DNA of 15,818 bases from Planctomycetales bacterium (GTDB lineage: Bacteria; Planctomycetota; Phycisphaerae; SM23-33). Under the pieces are notes generated by a model. It worked only from the letters and a program-made list of their open reading frames with translations. It searched no databases and was not told the DNA's origin. The stretch lies in assembly GCA_030592655.1 (NCBI GenBank), contig JAUVIQ010000046.1, positions 1-15,818 of the forward strand, read 5' to 3'. This document shows, piece by piece, positions 6,981 through 13,005 of the stretch (the stretch's first letter is position 1; every line of letters starts with the position of its first letter). The translations under genes were made by a program, and so were the position numbers.

Positions 6981-8084
6981 TTATTCTTCCTCGTCCGCTT
7001 CGCTATTATCTACCGGCAGTTCGCGTGTGGTGCGGAGTTCGTCGATTTTAATCAAAGGTCGCTCCAGCATCCGCATCCGTGTGCCAACAAGGTCGTCGTG
7101 CGCCTTCTTGACCTCGTCAATCCGATTGCCCATTTTGTCAATCACTTCCCTGTATTTTTGCCACTGCTTATTGAATACGCCTAACAGTTTGATGACCTCA
7201 TCGGCGGTCTTGACGATATTGGCGTTTTCCGCGGCAGAGCGAATCACCGACAGCATCGCGTATAACGTCAACGGCCCGCACATGACGATCCGCATCTTCA
7301 TCGCTTCGTCCATAAGTTGCCGGTCGAGTTCCATTGCTAGCGAATAGACTTGTTCATTGGGGATAAACACGATTGCGTAATTGACCGTCCCGCCGGTGGG
7401 GTTGATGTAACCCTTTTTGTCCGAGGCCACTACTCGCACGTGTCCTCGAACAGCCGAGACGAACTCCTTACCGGCGGCCTTTCGCTGTTCGTCGTCGGCA
7501 TCGAGGTATCCCAACGCCTTTTCCAGCGGGAATTTTACGTCCATATTGACCACCAGTTCGTTGGGCATAAAGAAGGTGAAGTCGGGTTTTCCGCTATCCT
7601 CGGCCGCTTCGGAAGATTGTTTGGTGTAATTGACGCCCTCGGTCATTCCCGCCAGTTGCAGGACGTCTTCGGTCATTCGCTCGCCCCACGCACCGAGGCG
7701 TTTCGACCCGGCCAAGGCGTTGCGGAGCGATTCGGTCGTGCTCGACAGGGCTGACAGCGAGGTGCTCAATTGTCCGTAATGCTTCTGCCGCTCCGATTCG
7801 ACCTGCTGAACGAATCCGCGAAGCCGCTCCAGACGCTCGTTCATCGCAGCGAGAGATTGGTCGATAAGTCCCTTTTTTCCCTCGATCTCGGCTGCACCCG
7901 CAGCCGACTGCGCCTTGAGCGCCTGTTCGGCCAGCGTGATGATCTGCTTGCTGCTTTCGGTGATTACTTCCTGGCTGACAGCGGCGAAGGCGTCCCTGCC
8001 GGCGCGGGCGCGGAGAGCGGAAATAACCAGGGCGATAATCGCACCGATGATTACGCCGACGATAAATGAAATAGCGATTTCCAT
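6981..8084 (-). CDS. rmuC: DNA recombination protein RmuC
   Basis: RmuC proteins are membrane-anchored PD-(D/E)XK-fold proteins thought to limit inversions and rearrangements at repeats. At 367 residues this one is short to normal. Residues 2-24 form one transmembrane helix (ISFIVGVIIGAIIALVIS). Residues about 30-125 are Ala/Gln/Glu-rich and predicted coiled coil. The conserved domain follows: RLGAWGE at 129-135, GKPDFTFFMP at 166-174, and VNMDVKFPLE at 179-188, whose Asp182 and Lys184 match the nuclease-like DxK positions. CGPLTLYAMLSVI and the closing helical part come next. The tail is acidic (EADEEE). It lies 158 bases downstream of efp on the same strand; the gap contains repeats and a hairpin. 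Start ATG at 8084; no strong Shine-Dalgarno seen. Confidence 0.93.
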   Translation of the reverse strand: MEIAISFIVGVIIGAIIALVISALRARAGRDAFAAVSQEVITESSKQIITLAEQALKAQSAAGAAEIEGKKGLIDQSLAAMNERLERLRGFVQQVESERQKHYGQLSTSLSALSSTTESLRNALAGSKRLGAWGERMTEDVLQLAGMTEGVNYTKQSSEAAEDSGKPDFTFFMPNELVVNMDVKFPLEKALGYLDADDEQRKAAGKEFVSAVRGHVRVVASDKKGYINPTGGTVNYAIVFIPNEQVYSLAMELDRQLMDEAMKMRIVMCGPLTLYAMLSVIRSAAENANIVKTADEVIKLLGVFNKQWQKYREVIDKMGNRIDEVKKAHDDLVGTRMRMLERPLIKIDELRTTRELPVDNSEADEEE

Positions 8085-8111
8085 AATTCAGTCCAAACAA
8101 AAAAGATAGCA

Positions 8112-8144
8112 GGATTATGGGGATTACAGGATTACAGGGATTTT
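8112..8144 (-). repeat. Short tandem repeat (GGATTACA-type, 8-9 bp units) in the rmuC leader
   Basis: On the + strand the units are GGATTATGG (8112-8120), GGATTACA (8121-8128), GGATTACA (8129-8136) and GGGATTTT (8137-8144). Read in the sense of rmuC they give TGTAATCC steps, starting 28 bases upstream of its ATG. This placement resembles the array before the 5814 gene. Confidence 0.6.
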
Positions 8145-8172
8145 TTTCTTCTTTTATCCCCTAATCTCCAAA

Positions 8173-8218
8173 TCCCTGCCTGCCACGCCGTAGCTTTAGC
8201 GAAGGCGGGTAATCCCGC
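8173..8218. repeat. Probable dispersed intergenic repeat with hairpin potential
   Basis: Between efp and rmuC lies a segment containing CCTGCCTGCCACGCCG, TAGCTTTAGCGAAGGCGGG and AATCCCGC. CGCC and GGCG flank the core, and GCGGG-TAAT-CCCGC (8205-8218) forms a perfect 5-bp stem with a 4-base loop, followed on the + strand by TATTTCTTTTTT. I recall similar CCACGCCGTAGC..AGCGAAGGCGGG segments as repeated elements in some environmental genomes, but could not check this. Confidence 0.45.
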
Positions 8219-8242
8219 TATTTCTTTTTTAACGAAATCCCA

Positions 8243-8803
8243 CTACGCTCTGCCCAGGTATTCCCCGCTGCGGGTATCTACCTTTACGACTTGTCCGTTT
8301 TCCACGAACGGCGGGACTTTTATCCGCGCTCCGCCGTCGCAGAGAGCGTCTTTCAACTGGTTGGTGGCTGTGGCGCCTTTGACCTGTGGGGAGGTATCGA
8401 CCACCGTCAACTCAACCGTATTGGGTAGTTCGACCGAAATGACCTGGCCGTCCACGAAGGCTACTTCCAGTTGGATATTCGGCGCGAGATATACTTCCTT
8501 TTCGCCGATGAGGTCGGACGGGATGTTTATCTGGTCGTATGATTGCGGGTCCATTACGACGTGGGTGTCGCCGTCGGAGTAGAGATACTCCATCGGTTTG
8601 CGGTCGAAGATTGCCTGTTCGAGCATCTCGTCCACACGAAATCGCCCCCTGATAATCTGCCCCGTCGTGGCGTTTTTCAGCCCGATTTGCATATAACTTT
8701 GCCCCTTGCCCTTGACGACGTGCTCGGTGCTGTGGACGACCCAGATATTGTTGTCGCGTGTTACACCCATCCCTTTACGAAGTTCGCTTGCCTTGATGCT
8801 CAT
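8243..8803 (-). CDS. efp: Translation elongation factor P
   Basis: EF-P binds the ribosome between the P and E sites and relieves stalling at polyproline stretches. At 186 residues it has the normal three-domain length: a KOW-like domain 1 (residues 1-65), then OB domains with IGEKEVYLAPNIQLEVAFVDGQVISVELPNTVEL and the C-terminal KVPPFVENGQVVKVDTRSGEYLGRA, a classic EF-P ending. The tip loop of domain 1 reads EHVVKGKGQSYMQI. Lys33 sits at the modified position (E. coli Lys34), but the usual PGKG is KGKG. No modifying enzyme (EpmA/EpmB or EarP) is encoded in the window, so modification is open. AGGAG (8810-8814) lies 6 bases before the ATG. A candidate promoter is at 8841-8869. Confidence 0.95.
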   Translation of the reverse strand: MSIKASELRKGMGVTRDNNIWVVHSTEHVVKGKGQSYMQIGLKNATTGQIIRGRFRVDEMLEQAIFDRKPMEYLYSDGDTHVVMDPQSYDQINIPSDLIGEKEVYLAPNIQLEVAFVDGQVISVELPNTVELTVVDTSPQVKGATATNQLKDALCDGGARIKVPPFVENGQVVKVDTRSGEYLGRA

Positions 8804-8840
8804 TGAATACTCCTATTGAAAGTTACATCCGAATCGCCCA

Positions 8841-8869
8841 AGTTTATCCTCCAGAACGGACTTTTGCAA
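8841..8869 (-). promoter_or_regulatory. Candidate sigma-70-type promoter of efp
   Basis: On the - strand TTGCAA (8864-8869), a 17-base spacer and TAAACT (8841-8846) match the -35/-10 consensus at 4 of 6 positions each, with ideal spacing. The predicted start near 8834 would leave a leader of about 30 bases including AGGAG. Confidence 0.4.
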
Positions 8870-8904
8870 TGATTCTAACTGATTTGAATGGAGGCAGGGT
8901 AAAG

Positions 8905-8926
8905 CCGACGGATAGCTATCCGTCGG
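8905..8926. promoter_or_regulatory. Perfect 22-bp palindrome between pyk and efp
   Basis: CCGACGGAT and ATCCGTCGG flank the self-complementary centre AGCT, so all 22 bases are palindromic. As RNA it gives a 9-bp stem with an AGCU loop. It lies 54 bases after the pyk stop and about 36 bases upstream of the candidate efp -35 element. It could be a pyk transcript-end hairpin (only a weak CTTT follows on the - strand) or an operator for efp. Confidence 0.55.
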
Positions 8927-8942
8927 TTGCTGTTCTGCGAAA

Positions 8943-8974
8943 CCGCAAGCGCCTCTTGGGGGCGTCCCTTGCGG
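8943..8974 (-). terminator. Hairpin directly after pyk
   Basis: Arms CCGCAAG (8943-8949) and CTTGCGG (8968-8974) pair perfectly, with an inner GCC/GGC pairing. It starts 5 bases after the pyk stop codon on the - strand. There is no T-run, so it may stabilise the 3' end or terminate together with the palindrome at 8905-8926 rather than act as a classic terminator. Confidence 0.4.
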
Positions 8975-8979
8975 GGCGG

Positions 8980-10470
8980 TTACAGCGTATGTACGACGAG
9001 CGTGTTTATGGTTCCGGCCTTTCGTAGCGGTCTGCCTGATACTACGGCGATCTTGTCGCCTTTGCGTGCCCAGCGAAGTCGGCGGACTTCCCTTGCGGCT
9101 ACGGGTAGAATCTCGCGCGTGTGCTCGAACATTTTGACCCGGCGGGCGCACACACCGTACGACAGGCATGCCTGCTGCATTACCCTCTCCGACGGCGTCA
9201 GTGCCAGTATCGGCACGGGAAGGCGCATCTTCGAGAGTATCCGCGCGGTGTTTCCGCTAAGCGTGAAGGTAACGACCGCGCGAACGGTTTCGCTGTTGAC
9301 CAGTGCGTGGGTGGCGCGGGCGATTGCCAGAAGGTCGTCGGGTATCTGATCGCCGGTGCGCCGGGCCCTTCGCCCATGCCCCGATTCTTCCACTTCAGAC
9401 AATGCCTGCTTGAAATGCCGACGCATCCGCCGGTCCGTGCGAATCTCATCGAGGTAACGCTCGGTCCGGCTGGCGATACTGTTCATCATTCGGACCGCTC
9501 TTTCGGGGTATTTACCGATGGCCGTCTCGCCCGACAGCATCACGGCGTCGGTCCCGTCGAGGATGGCGTTGGCGACGTCGGAGACTTCCGCGCGGGTGGG
9601 CGTTGGGTTATCGGTCATCGTTTCGAGCATCTGCGTGGCGATGATGCAGGATTTACCCGTCTCGGCGCAAAGCCTGGCCAGTCGCTTCTGCACCAGCGGA
9701 ACTTCCGGAAGGGACATTTCGACGCCCATATCGCCGCGCGCGACGAGGACACCGTCGGCTTCGGCGATAATCGCGTCGATATTCTTGACGGCCTGGGGCT
9801 TTTCGATCTTGGCGACGATTCTGGCTTCGCTGCCCGCGCCGACGAGAATCTTTCGCAGCGCCTTTACGTCGGCTGACTTCTGAACGAACGACAGTGCGAC
9901 GTAATCGAAATCCCGCTGGGCGATCCATTTCGCGTCGGCGCGATCTTTTTCAGTTAAGGCCGACAGTGCAAGGTTCGTTTTGGGTAGATTGATGCCTTTA
10001 CCGCTGGAAAGCACTCCGCCGGTAACGACCCGGCAGAGGATTTTACTCCCTCCCGCCGAGGCTGAACGGATTACCTCCAGTTCGATTTTCCCGTCGTCGA
10101 GGCGGATTTTCTGACCCTTGCGGACCCGGTCGATGAGTTCGGGCAGAGTTGTGCTTATCCGCTTGGCGTTGCCTGTAACCGGTTTGCGCTGGATGGTTAT
10201 TTCCGCGCCTTTTTCCAGAAGTGCTCCACCATCGCAGACCTTGCCGACGCGGATTTTAGGTCCGCAAAGATCGGCCATGACGGCAAGGGGTTCGTTGAGG
10301 TCGTCCGAGACCCGGCGGATGTTTTTCAGGAGTTGTTCGTGCTCATCCAGCGTACCGTGGGAAAAGTTGATTCGGAACACGTCCACGCCGGCCTTTACCA
10401 GTTTGGTCAATACCGGAACGTCCCTGCTGGCCGGTCCTACGGTGGCGACTATCTTGGTTTTTATCATCAT
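8980..10470 (-). CDS. pyk: Pyruvate kinase
   Basis: Pyruvate kinase converts phosphoenolpyruvate and ADP to pyruvate and ATP, the last step of glycolysis. At 496 residues it is normal length. The N-terminus TKIVATVGPAS, the substrate block FRINFSHG (32-39), the active-site signature IVAKIEKP with catalytic Lys221 and metal ligand Glu223, ARGDMGVE (Asp247), and TQMLETM..NPTPTRAEVSDVANAILDGTDAVMLSGETA are all intact. Residues 67-75 read DLCGPKIRV. The Lys at the position of muscle-enzyme Glu117 is the residue known from K+-independent pyruvate kinases (E. coli PykA-like), so K+-independence is inferred. Residues about 345-378 form an extra basic, charged insert before the C-terminal allosteric domain. 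Two adjacent ATG codons (10470, 10467) are both possible starts; AAGGG upstream is a weak site. Confidence 0.97.
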   Translation of the reverse strand: MMIKTKIVATVGPASRDVPVLTKLVKAGVDVFRINFSHGTLDEHEQLLKNIRRVSDDLNEPLAVMADLCGPKIRVGKVCDGGALLEKGAEITIQRKPVTGNAKRISTTLPELIDRVRKGQKIRLDDGKIELEVIRSASAGGSKILCRVVTGGVLSSGKGINLPKTNLALSALTEKDRADAKWIAQRDFDYVALSFVQKSADVKALRKILVGAGSEARIVAKIEKPQAVKNIDAIIAEADGVLVARGDMGVEMSLPEVPLVQKRLARLCAETGKSCIIATQMLETMTDNPTPTRAEVSDVANAILDGTDAVMLSGETAIGKYPERAVRMMNSIASRTERYLDEIRTDRRMRRHFKQALSEVEESGHGRRARRTGDQIPDDLLAIARATHALVNSETVRAVVTFTLSGNTARILSKMRLPVPILALTPSERVMQQACLSYGVCARRVKMFEHTREILPVAAREVRRLRWARKGDKIAVVSGRPLRKAGTINTLVVHTL

Positions 10471-10546
10471 AGTGATACCCTTTTATTGCTGCGGCGTTAC
10501 TTTGCATTGCAGTTAGCCGCTAATGTCTTATCGGTGATTTTAGCGG

Positions 10547-10567
10547 TCAGCGTTCAGCATTCAGCGT
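10547..10567. repeat. Three heptamer repeats TCAGCRT
   Basis: TCAGCGT, TCAGCAT and TCAGCGT follow each other without gaps in the pyk to DUF3795 intergenic region, just outside the large inverted repeat at 10591-10676. Confidence 0.55.
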
Positions 10568-10590
10568 TCTAAAAGGGGGTGTTCCATGAT

Positions 10591-10676
10591 GGGTGCCGTG
10601 GCCGCGGTGTTTGCGGCCACGTTTGTCCAGGTATGTAGAGTTCATCGTGGTCGCAAACACCGCTGCCACGGCACCC
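10591..10676. repeat. Large inverted repeat, 31-bp arms, 24-bp spacer
   Basis: The left arm (10591-10621) begins GGGTGCCGTGG and holds GCGGTGTTTGCG. The right arm (10646-10676) is its reverse complement at 29 of 31 positions. As + strand RNA one of the two mismatches becomes a G-U pair. It lies 8 bases beyond the stop codon of the DUF3795 gene and could end or protect that transcript, although no T-run follows. The spacer encodes nothing recognisable. It may instead be a non-autonomous mobile hairpin element. Confidence 0.65.
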
Positions 10677-10684
10677 AACCTTTG

Positions 10685-11020
10685 TTATCGCAGTGCGTCC
10701 AGCGCGGTGCGGGCTTCGGGGGCCATTTGGAAGAACGCTTCGAGTTTTTCGCATGGATACTCGTCGCAGGCGGCGCAGTTGTCTGCGCCTTTTGCGAGGC
10801 AGCATTTGCGGATTTCGCACATATCGGAGCAGTAGAAGAATTTCCGCCCGTCTTCCCGGCAGCCGTCGCAGTTGATATGTTCGGGCTTGATGTCGGCGCT
10901 GTACCGGGCCGACCACTGCTTTGCCACCTCTGCCCGCTGGGCGTCGTCGTCGGCCTGTGTAGCCTGGTATCCTTCGCACTCAGCACAATCCAGTCCGCAA
11001 TACGCGATCATCTTCGCCAT
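10685..11020 (-). CDS. DUF3795 domain, cysteine-rich protein
   Basis: A 111-residue protein with 12 cysteines (residues 8, 12, 15, 51, 54, 64, 68, 73, 74, 82, 85, 90 from the preferred start). The opening MIAYCGLDCAECEGY and the later INCDGC, YCSDMCEIRKCC and NCAACDEYPCEKL match the DUF3795 family, whose function is unknown and which is presumed to bind metal. The longer frame begins with GTG at 11029 inside the ribosome-binding site. The ATG at 11020 has AGGAG (11029-11033) 8 bases upstream and is preferred. It is the last gene of the - strand run from the right edge, 89 bases after the glycosidase-like gene, and is followed by the large inverted repeat. A link to the carbohydrate genes is not evident. 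Confidence 0.85.
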   Translation of the reverse strand: MAKMIAYCGLDCAECEGYQATQADDDAQRAEVAKQWSARYSADIKPEHINCDGCREDGRKFFYCSDMCEIRKCCLAKGADNCAACDEYPCEKLEAFFQMAPEARTALDALR

Positions 11021-11028
11021 TGTCTGCA

Positions 11029-11033
11029 CTCCT
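11029..11033 (-). promoter_or_regulatory. Ribosome-binding site that decides the DUF3795 start
   Basis: AGGAG on the - strand, 8 bases before the ATG at 11020. The in-frame GTG at 11029 overlaps this site and so is unlikely to be the start. Confidence 0.65.
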
Positions 11034-11109
11034 GATAATTGTGGGCTTCAAAATCGGTCAGTTTTTATTTCGGAATTCGATACCTGCCTGCCGGCGTGTT
11101 TTGTCCCGG

Positions 11110-12960
11110 TCATGCCTTTTGGAGTTTGACAATTGTGTAGTGTACCACTTCCGGCACGTTCAGTTCGACGTACTCGCCGTCCTGCGTGAAATCAATCGTC
11201 TGGGAACCGCCTTCGATGTCCGGCGAGAGAAGCGTGGCGGCCTTGACGCCTTCGGGCATCCTGATACGCAGACGGACGTCGCGGTCCGGCCTGATGAACA
11301 GTTGCGTCAGAAGCATATTCACGTGCAGATTGACCATGTGAACCAGGACTTCCTCGTCGCTTTCGGTCAGGTTGATTGCGGTGGGGACTCGCGCGTCGGT
11401 TTCCAGCATCGCCGGTGTGGCGTGCTGCCGGATGAGGTCGGCTAACTGACCGGTCGGACCGGTGAACCGGCAGAAATAATCCGGGCCTGTGGTCCTGTTA
11501 TTAGCGTATTCTTCCTCGGGGCATCCGGCGATGTAAGTCAGGTTCTTGTGGCTCGGTCGGTCGTCGCGCCGCTTCATCGTCTCGTCGAAGCAGAGAGCCT
11601 CGTCGCCGGTGGCGATAATTTTCCCGCCGGCGTCCAGATACGCCTGAAGTGTCGCCATCTCGGCCTGCGAGACCATGCCCATGTTCGGCAGGATCAGCAG
11701 GGCGTACTTACCGAGCCGCTCGGCGTCGAGCCCGTTTTCCGCCAGCAGCAACTCGAACGGTACGTGCATGTCCGCCAGGAGCAGGGACATGTGCTCGGCG
11801 GCGGCGTGACGGCGCTGCCAGTAGAACATGTCGGAGGTCAGCGACTGGATGACCGCGACGTTGGCAAGGTCGGTCTGGTCGGCCAGCATGTCCTCGTGCA
11901 GTCTGAAGAACTCGTTGTACTGACGAAGCGCATCGACCAGTTCTTCCGATTCGTTCGGGTAGAAGCCCCACGGCGTGAAGTACCCGCCGAAGGCAACGCC
12001 CTCTGCCAGGGCGGACTTAAGCATCGGTGCGGTGGGGATGCCTTCTTTTACGCGAGTAACCACCAGCGGGGCAGCGCCCTCCATGGCGGCGCAGCCGACC
12101 TTGAACGGATAGACCAGGCTGTTCGGCGGGTAGTTGAGACCTTCCTCAAGGTACACCCCGTCGAGCACGCCGGCGCTCTGGAGGTAGCAGTAGATGTACT
12201 CCGGGCGATTGGAGTGGGAGTTGGTCAGGCAGACGGGCTCTCGGCCGATACGCTCCTTGACCTTTTTACGGACCTGGCGGAAGAAATCGACGTAGGTTCC
12301 CAGACGCCACTTCAGGTAGTCGCGATAGTTCTTGTCGGAGAAGTCGATTCGCTCCCGCGACTCGTCGGACTCGTCGCTCATCTGGTCCAGCGCCACCTCG
12401 GAAAACGCCGGCAGCGGCATGGACTTCAGGTCCAGGCCCAAATCCTCCTTGAGTCTGCCGCAGCAGTGCTTGCAGATGCAGTGGTTCAGCGGGACGGTAA
12501 CGTCGAAGAAGATGCCTTCCGACCCGCCCTCTTCCATCTGGACGACGACATCGCCGGCGACCTCTTCGATCCAATCGGGGTTGCTGTAGCAGGCTCGAAC
12601 GTAGTCCTTGACGACTTCGACCCAGGCGGCTGGGGGTCCGGCGAACTCGCCCTTGAATTTCTCGGCGGAGGTTTTGTCGTACAGCCGACGGTCAAATCCG
12701 CCGGTCCACAGGTAGGTTATCACGTGCACGCCGGAATCTGTCAATATCTTGACCTGCCCGGAAACTTTGCCGATTACCTCGCGCCGGATGGCTGCGGTCC
12801 TCTTTCCGGCGGCGTCCGGATTGGGCAGAAACGCGCCGTAGTGCGAGTTGAAACCAGCCCTGCGAATCATGTCAGTGTCGCAGAACCGCCCGGTCCCGCT
12901 GAAGTACTCCGTGCACGAAAGCATCCGCGCCCGCCCGCGACTCAACCATGAAATACCCAT
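11110..12960 (-). CDS. Glycosidase-like TIM-barrel protein with beta-galactosidase-trimerisation-like domain (shorter paralogue)
   Basis: A 616-residue protein with no signal peptide, resembling GHL6/GH42-type putative glycoside hydrolases. Residues about 15-350 look like a (beta/alpha)8 barrel: GVHVITYLWTGGFD (77-90), then SEGIFFD (147-153) followed by HCICKHCCGRL with Cys161, 163, 166 and 167. A CxCxxC after the strand-4 region matches the zinc-site layout known in GH42. GVLDGVYLEEG (264-274) offers a second acidic site. Residues about 365-480 form a Rossmann-like domain (YALLILPNMGMVSQAEMATLQ, DAGGKIIATGDE) like the GH42 trimerisation domain. A beta-sandwich tail follows. Asp153 and Glu272/273 are candidate catalytic residues by position only. 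AGGAG (12968-12972) lies 7 bases before the ATG. It follows its larger relative by 45 bases, so an operon is likely. Substrate unknown. Confidence 0.75.
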   Translation of the reverse strand: MGISWLSRGRARMLSCTEYFSGTGRFCDTDMIRRAGFNSHYGAFLPNPDAAGKRTAAIRREVIGKVSGQVKILTDSGVHVITYLWTGGFDRRLYDKTSAEKFKGEFAGPPAAWVEVVKDYVRACYSNPDWIEEVAGDVVVQMEEGGSEGIFFDVTVPLNHCICKHCCGRLKEDLGLDLKSMPLPAFSEVALDQMSDESDESRERIDFSDKNYRDYLKWRLGTYVDFFRQVRKKVKERIGREPVCLTNSHSNRPEYIYCYLQSAGVLDGVYLEEGLNYPPNSLVYPFKVGCAAMEGAAPLVVTRVKEGIPTAPMLKSALAEGVAFGGYFTPWGFYPNESEELVDALRQYNEFFRLHEDMLADQTDLANVAVIQSLTSDMFYWQRRHAAAEHMSLLLADMHVPFELLLAENGLDAERLGKYALLILPNMGMVSQAEMATLQAYLDAGGKIIATGDEALCFDETMKRRDDRPSHKNLTYIAGCPEEEYANNRTTGPDYFCRFTGPTGQLADLIRQHATPAMLETDARVPTAINLTESDEEVLVHMVNLHVNMLLTQLFIRPDRDVRLRIRMPEGVKAATLLSPDIEGGSQTIDFTQDGEYVELNVPEVVHYTIVKLQKA

Positions 12961-12981
12961 TCTGAATCTCCTTTCCTTGCA

Positions 12982-13005
12982 GGCGAATCGGCTTGCCGAT
13001 TCGCC
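12982..13005 (-). other. Perfect intercistronic hairpin between the two glycosidase-like genes
   Basis: Arms GGCGAATCGGC (12982-12992) and GCCGATTCGCC (12995-13005) are exact reverse complements separated by TT. The hairpin abuts the stop codon of the upstream gene (13006-13008) and ends 9 bases before the ribosome-binding site of the downstream gene. No T-run follows on the - strand, so transcript processing, stabilisation or partial attenuation is likelier than full termination (inference). Confidence 0.6.

Noticed and set aside
10591..10676. Insertion sequence bounded by the inverted repeat
   Set aside because: The arms enclose only 24 bp with no transposase and no clear target duplication.
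11548..12951. Long + strand open frame (467 codons) opposite the shorter glycosidase-like gene
   Set aside because: It lies wholly antisense to a gene with clear domain motifs; its translation is low in recognisable patterns and arises from GC-rich codon use.
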